A model generated the notes under the pieces. That model was not told the origin of the DNA. It did no database searches and saw nothing but the letters and a program-made list of their open reading frames with translations. From NCBI GenBank assembly GCA_017621705.1, contig JAGASR010000017.1:1-64000 (forward strand): a DNA stretch of 64,000 nucleotides. The letters run 5' to 3'. The stretch is from Clostridia bacterium. Lineage in GTDB: Bacteria; Bacillota; Clostridia; Oscillospirales; UBA644. Below are positions 10,644 to 20,395 of the stretch, one piece after another (position 1 is the stretch's first letter; each line of letters opens with the position of its first letter). The position numbers were made by a program, and so were the translations under genes.

Positions 10644-11909
10644 ATGTCTAACGGTATTTCACGCTTTTTTGAGAACGACGGTTCTGCGGAAAAGTCAAAC
10701 ACCAAAAAAGGAATGCACTCTCTTCGCGAACTTTATAAAATAGGCAGAGGCCCGTCGTCTTCCCATACGATAGGCCCCGAACGTGCCTGCAAACGCCTCA
10801 AAGAGCTTTATCCCGATGCGGAAAAATTCAAGGTCTTTTTGTACGGTTCTCTTGCTCTGACGGGGCAGGGTCACCGCACGGATGTCGTTATCGAGCAGAC
10901 TCTTGCGCCGGTTGAGACCGAGATCGTTTTTGACGTTGAAAAAACAGACCTTCCGCATCCGAACACCATGGATGTAGAGGTCTATAAAAATGGCGAAAAG
11001 ATCAAGACAGAGCGTATTATCAGCGTTGGAGGCGGCACGGTTCTATTTAACGGAGAAAGCGCTATTGAACAGCCTATAATTTATCCTCACACTACTTATG
11101 CCGAGATCGCCGAATACTGTTCGTCCCGTCGTATGCGCATCTGGCAGTATGTTCTCGAAATGGAGGACGAAGGCATTTTCGACTACCTTTCCGAGATCTG
11201 GCGCACAATGAGAAATACAGTTTACGAAGGTCTTGCGGCTGACGGAATTATTCCCGGCAGACTTAATCTTCAGCGTAAAGCAAAATACCTTTACAATCAG
11301 AAACATATGGACGAAAGCCCTGCAACGAGAGAAAACCGCATTGTTTGTTCGTATGCATTTGCCGCAAGCGAGCAGAACGCATATGCGGCGACTGTCGTTA
11401 CGGCTCCCACATGCGGCGCATCGGGTGTTTTACCCGCAGTTCTTTTATATGAACAGGAAAAATTTGGTCTTTCCGATGAGGCTATCGTCAAAGCGCTTGC
11501 AACTGCAGGCATAATCGGTAATCTTATAAAAACAAATGCTTCGATATCGGGCGCGGAGTGCGGCTGTCAAGCAGAGATCGGAAGTGCTTGTTCAATGGCG
11601 GCGGCAGCCCTTGCGGAAATATTCGAAATGGGTATAAATCAGGTCGAATATTCTGCAGAGATTGCAATGGAACATCATCTCGGTTTGACGTGTGACCCGA
11701 TCTTCGGGCTTGTTCAGATCCCGTGTATTGAACGTAATGCCGTTGCGGCAATGCGCGCGATAAATGCGGTCAGCCTTGCAAACTTCCTTTCCGATTCGAG
11801 AAAAATTTCGTTTGACCTTGTTGTGCGAACAATGTACGAAACAGGCCTCGACCTTGCATCTCACTATAAAGAAACGAGCGAAGGCGGCCTTGCAAAACTC
11901 TACAGATAA
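10644..11909 (+). CDS. sdaA: L-serine ammonia-lyase, iron-sulfur dependent (single chain)
   Basis: 421 residues. The N-terminal beta-type domain contains GPSSSHTIGPERA (about residues 36-48). The C-terminal alpha-type domain carries the [4Fe-4S] ligand cysteines in VTAPTCGASGVLPAV and SGAECGCQAEIGSACSMAAAAL. The enzyme converts L-serine to pyruvate and ammonia and is oxygen sensitive. Gram-positive bacteria often split it into two chains; here beta and alpha are fused. It begins 4 bp behind comF. Confidence 0.93.
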   Translation: MSNGISRFFENDGSAEKSNTKKGMHSLRELYKIGRGPSSSHTIGPERACKRLKELYPDAEKFKVFLYGSLALTGQGHRTDVVIEQTLAPVETEIVFDVEKTDLPHPNTMDVEVYKNGEKIKTERIISVGGGTVLFNGESAIEQPIIYPHTTYAEIAEYCSSRRMRIWQYVLEMEDEGIFDYLSEIWRTMRNTVYEGLAADGIIPGRLNLQRKAKYLYNQKHMDESPATRENRIVCSYAFAASEQNAYAATVVTAPTCGASGVLPAVLLYEQEKFGLSDEAIVKALATAGIIGNLIKTNASISGAECGCQAEIGSACSMAAAALAEIFEMGINQVEYSAEIAMEHHLGLTCDPIFGLVQIPCIERNAVAAMRAINAVSLANFLSDSRKISFDLVVRTMYETGLDLASHYKETSEGGLAKLYR

Positions 11910-11930
11910 AATTATAAAATTAATAAATCA

Positions 11931-11964
11931 GACCGTAAAACATGTTTTTACGGTCCGTTTTTTT
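11931..11964 (+). terminator. intrinsic terminator after sdaA
   Basis: GACCGTAAAA (11931-11940) pairs perfectly with TTTTACGGTC (11946-11955), followed by CGTTTTTTT. Confidence 0.92.
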
Positions 11965-11995
11965 GCAGTAACATAAATTTGTTAAAGTTTATCCA

Positions 11996-12024
11996 TTTAC
12001 ATTTTTTGTTAAATGTTATATAAT
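11996..12024 (+). promoter_or_regulatory. promoter of DUF1846 gene
   Basis: TTTACA (11996-12001) and TATAAT (12019-12024) are spaced by 17 bp. AGGGGG at 12062-12067 is the ribosome binding site of the following gene. Confidence 0.75.
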
Positions 12025-12079
12025 AATGTAGAATGGCAAAATTATATTCATAGCAAATTTTTAGGGGGCACATACCATT

Positions 12080-13561
12080 ATGTCAATGGGTTTTGATAAC
12101 GCAAAATATATAAAAACACAGTCAGAGCAGATCATGAAGAGGAGAGGGGAATTCGGCGGAAAACTTTATCTCGAATTCGGTGGAAAGCTTTTTGACGACT
12201 ATCATGCCGCTCGTGTTCTTCCGGGCTTCGCTCCCGACAGTAAGCTTCAGATGCTTAAAAAACTTGCGGATGATGTCGAGATCGTCATCACCATAAGCGC
12301 AAGCGATATTGAAAACAATAAAGTAAGAAAAGACTACGGAATAACATACGAAACAGACGTCCTCCGTCTTATAGATGCTTTCCGCGAGGCCGGTCTCTTT
12401 GTAGGCAGCGTTGTAATCACTCAGTTTTCGGGTCAGCCTGCTGCAGACAGTTTTAAAAACAGACTTGAAAAACTCGGTCTTAAAGTTTACAGACACTATA
12501 TTATTCCCGATTATCCGTTCAATGTAAAACGTATCGTCAGCGAAGAAGGCTACGGTAAAAACGAATATATTGAGACCCAGCGTCCCCTCGTTGTTATCAC
12601 CGCGCCCGGTCCGGGCAGCGGAAAAATGGCAACCTGCCTTTCTCAGATATATCACGATCACCTTCGCGGCATCGATGCAGGTTATGCAAAATTTGAAACT
12701 TTCCCCATCTGGAATATTCCGCTCAAACATCCCGTAAACCTTGCATATGAAGCGGCAACCGCAGATCTTAACGACGTTAATATGATCGACCCGTATCACC
12801 TTGAGGCATACGGTATCACTACTGTCAACTATAACCGTGACGTTGAGATCTTCCCCGTTCTTAACGCAATGTTCGAAAAGATCCACGGTGAAAGCCCGTA
12901 TAAATCTCCGACAGATATGGGCGTCAATATGGTAGGCTACTGCATTACCGATGACGATGTAGTCAGAAAAGCCGCAAATCAGGAGATCATCCGCAGATAT
13001 TATGCAACTCTCTGCGACCGTATCAACGGCAGAACGGGTGACGCTACCGTCAAAAAGATCGAAATGCTCATGCAGCAGGCAGGTATCAGTAATGCCGACA
13101 GAGAAGTTATCGGCGTTGCGGATGAACTTGCTGAGCGTTCCGACGGTCCCGCCGTTGCAATCGAGCTTCCCGACGGCAGAATAGTTACCGGCAAGACTTC
13201 CTCCCTTCTCGGCCCGTCTGCGGCGGCTATTATCAATGCTGTAAAAGCTCTTTGCGGCATGGAAAAAGAAAAGCATCTCATTTCTCCCTCGGTTATTGAG
13301 CCGATCCAGAAACTCAAGACCGAAGTTCTCGGCAACCGCAATCCCAGACTGCATTCCGACGAAGTTCTCCTTGCACTTTCCATCTGTGCGGCAACCGATA
13401 ACGAAGCCGCTCGCGCCGTAGATAAACTCAATTCTCTCCGCGGCTGCGAAGCTCATTCTACCGTTATTTTAACGCAGGTCGACGAAGACGTCTACCGCAA
13501 ACTCGGCATTCGCCTCACCTGCACGCCCAAGTATCAGACTAAAAAACTTTACCATAAATAA
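12080..13561 (+). CDS. DUF1846 domain-containing protein
   Basis: 493 residues, the full length of DUF1846 proteins common in Firmicutes. The N-terminus reads [20 protein letters not shown] glycine-rich loop [12 protein letters not shown] near residues 174-185 resembles a phosphate-binding loop. Structures are known for this family, but a physiological role is not established to my knowledge. It is transcribed from its own promoter, upstream of the DUF2232-gdpP-rplI-dnaB run, with no terminator between. Confidence 0.88.
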   Translation: MSMGFDNAKYIKTQSEQIMKRRGEFGGKLYLEFGGKLFDDYHAARVLPGFAPDSKLQMLKKLADDVEIVITISASDIENNKVRKDYGITYETDVLRLIDAFREAGLFVGSVVITQFSGQPAADSFKNRLEKLGLKVYRHYIIPDYPFNVKRIVSEEGYGKNEYIETQRPLVVITAPGPGSGKMATCLSQIYHDHLRGIDAGYAKFETFPIWNIPLKHPVNLAYEAATADLNDVNMIDPYHLEAYGITTVNYNRDVEIFPVLNAMFEKIHGESPYKSPTDMGVNMVGYCITDDDVVRKAANQEIIRRYYATLCDRINGRTGDATVKKIEMLMQQAGISNADREVIGVADELAERSDGPAVAIELPDGRIVTGKTSSLLGPSAAAIINAVKALCGMEKEKHLISPSVIEPIQKLKTEVLGNRNPRLHSDEVLLALSICAATDNEAARAVDKLNSLRGCEAHSTVILTQVDEDVYRKLGIRLTCTPKYQTKKLYHK

Positions 13562-13586
13562 TTGAACCGAAACGGAGGTGTCGGTC

Positions 13587-14576
13587 TTGCAAAGATGTTT
13601 TTATTCGACTGTTTTTACTTTGTTCGCAGTCGGTTTTACGGTCGCGGCGATATTCGTACCCGCAATGCTGATCCCGTTTTCGCTTGTATCGACAACTCTT
13701 TTCTCATTTGTTACCGCACTTTCCTATACAAAGCAATCTCGCCTTTGCTCTCAGGCGATCGTAGCTCTCTTTTATATCGTGACGCTTATCGTCACCAAAG
13801 ATCCCGTGCCGGGGCTTGTGATGCTTTTGCTGTTTTTCCCCGTTGGGTGGTCGGTCGGGATGGCGTGCTATATGCGGCGCAGTCTTAACTCTGCAGGTGC
13901 GATGTCCGCTTTATCGGGAACGGCTTTTATTTTCGTGATCTTTCTTGTTTATGCCGTATTTTCAACTTATCCCGATATCTCTTTGGCTGCTGCTGGCGAA
14001 AATATCCGTGATCTGATCATTCCGGAGCTTGAATCCGCAATCGCATCGTTTTTTGAGATTGAATCGGAAATTACGGGGCAGACTTCAGAATACACTTATA
14101 TATATTCATACGAATCGATCGCCTCGTTTGTTTTCTCATATGTTCCGACGGTTGTCGGCGTATGGCTGCTGTTTTCTTCGACTGTTTCATTCTGGCTTCT
14201 CAAAGCGGTTTTCAAGCTTTTTAAGCAGGATGTTTCATTCATGGGCGAATTCGGCGATTTCAAGGTCAGCAGGACAGGCGCATTCATTTATTTTCTTTCG
14301 ACGGTTTTTACTGTCACCGCTATGGGTACTACCCTCGGCACCGTTGCGGTAAATTTTTCGGGCGTTATGTCTGTCGTATTGGCATATGCCGGAATTTCTC
14401 TTATAAGCTTTATACTGGAGCTTAAAAATGTACCCGATTATCTGAGATATATAATTGTCGGTGTCTTGTTTTTGTTCGGACTCATGCCTTTCGGCATTTC
14501 ATACATTCTTTCGTTTGTCGGCCTTATCGACTCTTATCTCGATATAAGGGAAAGGTTCCGCAATTCGGGTGTTTAA
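13587..14576 (+). CDS. DUF2232 (YybS-like) membrane protein
   Basis: About 329 residues with seven to eight hydrophobic segments. I choose TTG 13587 because GGAGG (13574-13578) lies 8 nt upstream; the GTG at 13578 overlaps that ribosome binding site. Firmicutes DUF2232/YybS proteins lie directly upstream of gdpP, rplI and dnaB, and that order is kept here. The family shows distant similarity to transporter membrane domains, but its substrate is unknown. The end overlaps the alternative gdpP start. Confidence 0.8.
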   Translation: MQRCFYSTVFTLFAVGFTVAAIFVPAMLIPFSLVSTTLFSFVTALSYTKQSRLCSQAIVALFYIVTLIVTKDPVPGLVMLLLFFPVGWSVGMACYMRRSLNSAGAMSALSGTAFIFVIFLVYAVFSTYPDISLAAAGENIRDLIIPELESAIASFFEIESEITGQTSEYTYIYSYESIASFVFSYVPTVVGVWLLFSSTVSFWLLKAVFKLFKQDVSFMGEFGDFKVSRTGAFIYFLSTVFTVTAMGTTLGTVAVNFSGVMSVVLAYAGISLISFILELKNVPDYLRYIIVGVLFLFGLMPFGISYILSFVGLIDSYLDIRERFRNSGV

Positions 14577-14643
14577 AAATAAAAAAGCGTACAGATATAA
14601 AAAACGCTTTATTGCCGCTTTCTGCGGCGGAAGGGAGACAGAT

Positions 14644-16617
14644 ATGAACGGAAAATATATCGTAACTTCGCTCGCATCGCGTATAAGTTATATCATTCTC
14701 GCGGCTTTTTCCATACTGTTCCGCATATATTACCCCGGAACTCTCAGCTACGTGATGATCCTTGTTTCCGTGCTTTACATTGTCGGATTTGAAATATATG
14801 CTCAGCTGACCCAGCGTAATGTCAAAAAAACGCTGAAAAATACGATCGCCGTCATGAACCTCAATTCCGTAAAGAGACTCGGAAAATTCCCTCTTGCGGT
14901 AGTTGTGTGTGACGAGAAAGGCGATACCCTCTGGTACAGCGATAAATTTGTCGATCTTGCGGGTGAGGAATACGTTTCAAGCCTTCATAACGTCAAAACT
15001 CTCGACCGTTCTCTTCCCGAGTCTGATCGAACAGGTATCGTTCTCGGCGATAAAACTCTTTCCGTTTACGTCGATAAAGATGAGACAGACGGCAGAAGAA
15101 TGAATATCCTTTATTTCTTCGACAGAACGGACTATGCTGTTCTTAAAAGAGAGCAGCAGCTCTTAAAACCCGTTGCCGCTTATCTTATGATAGATAACTA
15201 CGACGAACTTTTCCGTAATATCCGTGAAGGTGAAAGCTCCGTTGCGGTTGCGACTATCGACGATGCTGTTATGCAGTGGGCGGCTAAAACCGACGGTATT
15301 ATCAAAAAGACCGAGAAAAACAGATATTTCTTTATTTTTGAAAACCGTTTTTTACAGCAGTTCTGTTCCGACCGTTTCGATATTCTCGATATTGTCCGTG
15401 ATCTTCCCATCATCAGTTCCATACCGCCGACTCTTTCTATCGGTATCGGCATAGACAGAGGCACTCTTTCCGAAAGTGAAGATGCCGCAAGAAAAGCTCT
15501 CGATATGGCTCTCAGCCGCGGCGGCGACCAGGCTGTTATTTCCAAACCCAGCGGTTTTGAATTTTTCGGCGGCTACGCAAGAGTAAGCGATACGAGAACA
15601 AAGATCCGCTCCCGTGTTCTTGCCGCATCGTTTGCGGATATTATCAAGGATGTCGATAAAGTTATCGTAATGGGTCATAAATTTGCGGATATGGATAGCC
15701 TCGGCGCTTGTATCGGCGTTGCTTGTATTGCGAATGCAAAGCATAAAAACGCATATATCGTTCTCGATACAAACACCAACCTTGCCGAAACGCTTTACGA
15801 CAGAGTTACGATGTCCGAGCGTCACAAAAAGCTCTTTATAACAAAAGAGCAGGCGATGATGACTGTCGATCTCAATACGCTTCTCGTTGTCGTCGATACC
15901 CACCGCGGAAACTATACCGAAATGCCCGAACTTCTGAAATATGCAGGCAAAATTGCGGTTATAGACCACCACAGAAAAGCGGCGGACTTTATTCAGGATA
16001 CTTCGTTCTTTTTCCATGAACCGTACGCATCTTCAACCTGCGAAATGGTAACGGAGATCATGGAATATCTCGGAGACTGCAACCCGTCTCCCGTTGAAGC
16101 GGAAGCGCTCCTTGCAGGTATTTATCTCGATACTAAAAACTTCGCCGTAAGAACGGGCACATGCACTTTCGAGGCGGCGGCATTCCTCAAAGCGATGGAT
16201 GCAAACACAATAAACGTCAAGCTCATGTTCCAGACCGATATGGAAACGTACCGCGACCGCGCAGAGATCGTCAAAAACACGCAGATCTATCGCTCGATCT
16301 TCGCAATTTCCGTATTCGATGCGCCGTCGTCGGGTAATATTAAGATCGCAACCTCTCAGGCGGCGGATGAAATGCTGAATATCGAAGGTGTCCAGGCGGC
16401 ATTCACGATATTCGAAACAAAAGATTTCTCAAATATTTCCTCCCGTTCTTTCGGAAATATAAATGTTCAGCTCATCATGGAAAAACTCGGTGGCGGCGGT
16501 CATCAGAGCATGGCGGGCACTCAGATCAAAGAAGTCAGCGCAAAAGAAGCTTATATCAAGCTTACGAACGCAATCGATGCTTATCTTGAAGAACAGGGCA
16601 GAATAGATATTAAATAA
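14644..16617 (+). CDS. gdpP: cyclic-di-AMP phosphodiesterase GdpP
   Basis: 657 residues from ATG 14644, which has AAGGGAG upstream and matches the known length. A GTG at 14569 would add 25 residues. Two membrane segments lie near residues 10-55, followed by a PAS-like domain and a degenerate GGDEF domain. The DHH/DHHA1 phosphoesterase has DMDSLGA (about 349), DHHRK (about 440) and GGGGHQSMAG (about 616). It hydrolyses c-di-AMP to pApA and so controls osmolyte and cell-wall homeostasis. It precedes rplI, as in Bacillus. Confidence 0.95.
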   Translation: MNGKYIVTSLASRISYIILAAFSILFRIYYPGTLSYVMILVSVLYIVGFEIYAQLTQRNVKKTLKNTIAVMNLNSVKRLGKFPLAVVVCDEKGDTLWYSDKFVDLAGEEYVSSLHNVKTLDRSLPESDRTGIVLGDKTLSVYVDKDETDGRRMNILYFFDRTDYAVLKREQQLLKPVAAYLMIDNYDELFRNIREGESSVAVATIDDAVMQWAAKTDGIIKKTEKNRYFFIFENRFLQQFCSDRFDILDIVRDLPIISSIPPTLSIGIGIDRGTLSESEDAARKALDMALSRGGDQAVISKPSGFEFFGGYARVSDTRTKIRSRVLAASFADIIKDVDKVIVMGHKFADMDSLGACIGVACIANAKHKNAYIVLDTNTNLAETLYDRVTMSERHKKLFITKEQAMMTVDLNTLLVVVDTHRGNYTEMPELLKYAGKIAVIDHHRKAADFIQDTSFFFHEPYASSTCEMVTEIMEYLGDCNPSPVEAEALLAGIYLDTKNFAVRTGTCTFEAAAFLKAMDANTINVKLMFQTDMETYRDRAEIVKNTQIYRSIFAISVFDAPSSGNIKIATSQAADEMLNIEGVQAAFTIFETKDFSNISSRSFGNINVQLIMEKLGGGGHQSMAGTQIKEVSAKEAYIKLTNAIDAYLEEQGRIDIK

Positions 16618-16653
16618 GTAAATAATTCAATAAAAAGTATTGGAGTTGTTATC

Positions 16654-17097
16654 ATGGAAGTAATTTTACTTGAAGATGTAAAATCTCTCGGCAAAAAAAA
16701 TCAGATCGTTAAGGTAAATGACGGTTATGCCCGTAATTTCCTTTTCCCGAAAAAACTTGCGGTTGAAGCTACCGCCGTTAATAAAAACTCTGTAGAGATC
16801 CATAATAAAGCAGAGGAAGCAAAGCGTAAAGCAGAAAAGGCAAAGGCAGAAGAAGATAAAAAATCCCTCGAGAATCAGTCTCTTACCATCAAGGCAAAAG
16901 GCAGCCAGTCCAAACTTTTCGGCGCTATAACTTCCAAGGAGATCGCAGAAGCTCTCGAAAAACAGAGCGGTCTTTCTATCGATAAAAAGAAGATCAGCGT
17001 TGCAAATATCAAAACATACGGCGCTTATACCGCTGAAGTTAAACTCTATCCCGAAATCGCGGCAAAAGTAACCGTAAATATCGTTCCGGAAGAATAA
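16654..17097 (+). CDS. rplI: 50S ribosomal protein L9
   Basis: 147 residues. The N-terminal domain has MEVILLEDVKSLGKKNQIVKVNDGYARNFLFPKKLA, followed by a long Lys/Glu-rich connecting helix (about residues 48-75) and the C-terminal rRNA-binding domain with SKLFGAITSKEIAEAL. L9 binds domain V of 23S rRNA and supports frame maintenance. TTGGAGTT precedes the ATG. dnaB starts one base behind its stop. Confidence 0.98.
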   Translation: MEVILLEDVKSLGKKNQIVKVNDGYARNFLFPKKLAVEATAVNKNSVEIHNKAEEAKRKAEKAKAEEDKKSLENQSLTIKAKGSQSKLFGAITSKEIAEALEKQSGLSIDKKKISVANIKTYGAYTAEVKLYPEIAAKVTVNIVPEE

Positions 17098-17098
17098 A

Positions 17099-18454
17099 AT
17101 GGAATTTAACGAAAACGATCGCAAACAGCCCTACAGCATAGAGGCTGAACAGGCGGTCCTCGGCGCGATACTTCTCGATCCCGAAAAAGTATCCGTCGCC
17201 GCCGAAAACCTGAAACCCGACAGTTTTTATTTTCAGAAGCATCAGGAAATATTCGAAACGATGACGGAAATGTTCAACATGACCGTTCCCATCGAAGGTA
17301 TTTTATTGCTTGAAAAACTCAGGGAAAAAGGCTATTTTGAGGACGATACCGATAAGCAGTATCTTTTGTCTCTTGCCGAATCGTCTTCAATGATAAACGA
17401 TATAAATTATTATATCAATATAGTTGCCGATAAAGCATCTCTTCGCAGAATTATCGGTGTCTGCACCGATGTCAGCAATCTCTGTTACGGCGGTGAAGAA
17501 GTTCCGAAAGTTCTCGATATTGCGGAAAGAAGCTTTTACGATATAACGAACGGCAGACAGAACACAAACCTCTATAAGCTTGAATCCGTCGTCAAAAACG
17601 AACTTGAGCGTTGGTCCGATCAGCGTAACGATACATCGGGTAAATACGATGCGATAAAGCTTGAGATATCCGCAGTTGATAATTTTATCGGCGGCTTTAA
17701 TAACAGTGACCTTGTTATCCTTGCAGGTCGTCCCGGTATGGGTAAAACTTCGTTTGCGCTTAACGTTGCGTATAATATCGCCAATTCGTCAAACTATAAT
17801 CCCAAGAAATCAGTTGTATTCTTCTCTTTAGAAATGTCTAAAGAACAGCTCGCGCACCGTGTAATCTCGATGGAGCGCCGCATGGATAACTATGTTCTCC
17901 GTACGGGCGCGCTTTCGGATGAACAGTGGTCCGATCTCTTTAAATTCTGGCATGACGATCTGCAGAATGTTCAGCTGTTTTTTGACGATACGCCGATGAT
18001 TACCGTTATCGAAATGAAGGCGAAACTCCGTCGCGTTCCGAACCTCGGCATGATCGTTATCGACTACCTTCAGCTCATGAACTCGTCTAAGCATATCGAA
18101 AGCCGTGTTCTTGAAATTTCCGAGATCACCCGTTCGTTGAAAATTCTTGCAAAAGAGTTTAACGTACCCGTTATTCTTCTTTCACAGCTTTCACGTAGTA
18201 TCGAACAGCGTACCGACGGCAGTAAAACGCCCAGACTTTCCGACCTTCGTGACTCGGGTTCTATCGAGCAGGACGCCGATATGGTTATCTTCCTCAGCCG
18301 ACCCGACTATTACGATAAAGAATCCGAACAGAAGAATATCTGCGAAGTCATAATAGAGAAAAACCGTCACGGTCAGACGGGTAAAGTCCAGATCTACTGG
18401 GACGGCGCTCATACTTCGTTCCATTCTCTCGGCGCAAGTGAACCAAATGTGTAA
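17099..18454 (+). CDS. dnaB: replicative DNA helicase DnaB
   Basis: 451 residues. The N-terminal primase-interacting domain (SIEAEQAVLGAILLDPE) is joined to a RecA-like motor with Walker A GRPGMGKTS near residue 210, Walker B MIVIDYLQLM and SDLRDSGSIEQDAD (sensor/DnaB loop). It is the hexameric 5'-3' replicative helicase (DnaC in Bacillus naming). No intein is present. Its end overlaps the tilS start. Confidence 0.97.
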   Translation: MEFNENDRKQPYSIEAEQAVLGAILLDPEKVSVAAENLKPDSFYFQKHQEIFETMTEMFNMTVPIEGILLLEKLREKGYFEDDTDKQYLLSLAESSSMINDINYYINIVADKASLRRIIGVCTDVSNLCYGGEEVPKVLDIAERSFYDITNGRQNTNLYKLESVVKNELERWSDQRNDTSGKYDAIKLEISAVDNFIGGFNNSDLVILAGRPGMGKTSFALNVAYNIANSSNYNPKKSVVFFSLEMSKEQLAHRVISMERRMDNYVLRTGALSDEQWSDLFKFWHDDLQNVQLFFDDTPMITVIEMKAKLRRVPNLGMIVIDYLQLMNSSKHIESRVLEISEITRSLKILAKEFNVPVILLSQLSRSIEQRTDGSKTPRLSDLRDSGSIEQDADMVIFLSRPDYYDKESEQKNICEVIIEKNRHGQTGKVQIYWDGAHTSFHSLGASEPNV

Positions 18455-19796
18455 TATAGACGAACTCATTTACCGAAATATCGAAAAAAACGCTCTTATT
18501 CCGACATCCTGCACCGGAGTTGTGCTTGCGGTTTCGGGCGGTTCGGATTCGATGACGCTTCTCGATTTTTTTATCAGAGCAAAATTTTCCGTGCCGTTTA
18601 CCGTTGCGCATATCAATCACGGGCTTCGTTCCGAATCCGTTGATGAAGAACGGTTTTTACGAGAATACTGTGAAAAGAACGGTGTCTCTATCGACGTACT
18701 TTCAGCCGATATTCCGAATAAAAAACCGTCGGGTATTTCTGTCGAGGAATATGCACGGCAGATACGCTACCGTTTTTTTGATGAAATACGCGAAAAATAC
18801 GGCTTTTCCCATATCGCCACCGCACACAACAAAAACGATGCAACAGAATCGTTTTTTATGAATATAATCCGAGGCTCGGGCATTAACGGAGTTGCAGGCC
18901 TTCCCGTTTCAAGGCAGGATAATGTCATCCGTCCGCTTCTTTTATGCGAAAAAGAAGATATTGTTCTGCATTGCGAAAAAAACGGTATCCCGTACGTTAC
19001 TGATATGACGAACTTCGAAAGTATCTGCACCCGTAATGTCCTCCGAAATGAGATCCTTCCCGCTCTTCGAAAGATAAATCCGAGGCTTGATGATGCCGTT
19101 TTCAGGCTTTCGTCTCTGGCAAACGACGATGAAGAGTACTTCGAAAAAAAAGTAAAAGATGCTATTTTAGCATTCGGTGAAAATCGGCAGAAAAACGAAC
19201 TACCTCTGAATTTTTTGAAGATCTCTGAAAAATCGGTCGTTTCAAGGCTTTTAAGATATGTGTTTGACGGGCTGTCTTCATCTTCGGGCTTGACATTCGC
19301 GCAAACAAATGATATAATTCATCTTATAAAAAACGGTCATACATCCGACCGCATCCTTTTGTCCGACGGCTGGTATGCGATCCTCGGCTATGAGACTCTC
19401 CGTTTTTCAAAAGAAAGCGAGTCTGTAATACGGATCGATGAACCTTTGCCGATAGGTGAGGGGATAAACGATTGCGGACCGTTTACCGTTACCGTCAAAA
19501 AAACGGTTGCGGAAAAAAAGAACGTCAGATTGTGCTTCAAGGCGGATCTTCCGCTTTTTGTGCGTTCAAGAAAAGCATCGGACAGAATACGTCTTTACGG
19601 ACGCCATGAAAAATCTGTCAGAGAACTTTTTATTGACGAAAAAATACCGTCCGAAAAACGAGGAAGCATGCTTATCGTTTTGGATAGCTCGGATAATCTC
19701 GTCTGGCTTCGCAATTTCGGTGCGAACGACGGTTTTTATCCCGAACTCGGTTCTCCCGCATGGGAAATAATAATAACAGATAAAGATAATCAATAG
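18447..19796 (+). CDS. tilS: tRNA(Ile)-lysidine synthase
   Basis: 449 residues from ATG 18447; GTG 18438 is a possible earlier start. The start lies inside the dnaB end (8-bp overlap), so coupling is likely. The PP-loop SGGSDS at residues 30-35 binds ATP. HINHGLRSES, HNKNDATESF and the C-terminal DRIRLYGRHEKSVRELFIDEKIP (tRNA-binding domain) are typical. TilS places lysidine at C34 of the AUA-reading tRNA(Ile). It is followed by hpt and ftsH, the classical Firmicutes order. Confidence 0.95.
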   Translation: MCNIDELIYRNIEKNALIPTSCTGVVLAVSGGSDSMTLLDFFIRAKFSVPFTVAHINHGLRSESVDEERFLREYCEKNGVSIDVLSADIPNKKPSGISVEEYARQIRYRFFDEIREKYGFSHIATAHNKNDATESFFMNIIRGSGINGVAGLPVSRQDNVIRPLLLCEKEDIVLHCEKNGIPYVTDMTNFESICTRNVLRNEILPALRKINPRLDDAVFRLSSLANDDEEYFEKKVKDAILAFGENRQKNELPLNFLKISEKSVVSRLLRYVFDGLSSSSGLTFAQTNDIIHLIKNGHTSDRILLSDGWYAILGYETLRFSKESESVIRIDEPLPIGEGINDCGPFTVTVKKTVAEKKNVRLCFKADLPLFVRSRKASDRIRLYGRHEKSVRELFIDEKIPSEKRGSMLIVLDSSDNLVWLRNFGANDGFYPELGSPAWEIIITDKDNQ

Positions 19797-19843
19797 GGGC
19801 AAAATTTTATTTTAAAGTTTAATGACATCAAGGGAGATTTTAA

Positions 19844-20368
19844 ATGAAAGATATAAAAGTTTTCCTTTCGGAAGAAGAAATCAAAGCCAAAGTTGCAGAA
19901 CTCGGTAAAAAAATATCCGACGATTACCGCGAATCCGATAAAAACCTTATTCTCATCGCAATACTTAAAGGTTCTGTCGTTTTCCTCAGCGACCTTATGC
20001 GTAATATCGATATCGACCTTAATATCGACTTTATGGTCGTTTCAAGCTACGGTGCTTCTACCGAATCTTCGGGTAATATCAAGATCATAAAAGACCTTGA
20101 TATCAATATCAGAGACTATGACCTTCTTATCGTCGAAGATATTCTTGACAGCGGACGTACCCTCTCCAAACTCATAGATATCCTGAAGATGAGAGACCCC
20201 AAATCTCTTAAAGTATGTACTCTTCTCGATAAACCCGACCGTCGTGTATGCAATGTTGATCTTGACTACTGCGGTTTTGTCATCCCCGATGAATTTATCG
20301 TCGGTTACGGTCTTGACTTCGACGAAAAATACAGAAACCTTCCCTATATCGGCATTCTTGAGCCGTAA
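19844..20368 (+). CDS. hpt: hypoxanthine phosphoribosyltransferase
   Basis: 174 residues. The PRPP-binding motif LLIVEDILDSGRTL lies near residues 94-107, with ILKGSVVFLSDLMR and a C-terminal FVIPDEFIVGYGLDFDEKYRNLP, all typical of HPRT. It salvages hypoxanthine and guanine to IMP and GMP. AAGGGAGATTTTAA precedes the ATG. It lies between tilS and ftsH as in Bacillus. Confidence 0.97.
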   Translation: MKDIKVFLSEEEIKAKVAELGKKISDDYRESDKNLILIAILKGSVVFLSDLMRNIDIDLNIDFMVVSSYGASTESSGNIKIIKDLDINIRDYDLLIVEDILDSGRTLSKLIDILKMRDPKSLKVCTLLDKPDRRVCNVDLDYCGFVIPDEFIVGYGLDFDEKYRNLPYIGILEP

Positions 20369-20395
20369 ATTCCGTAAAACAGGAGTGTTAACAGA

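Noticed and set aside
12122..13456. Long minus-strand open frame (444 codons) inside the DUF1846 gene
   Set aside because: It mirrors the coding frame of a well-supported gene, has no ribosome binding site and a composition rich in Cys, Phe and Asn expected of antisense frames.
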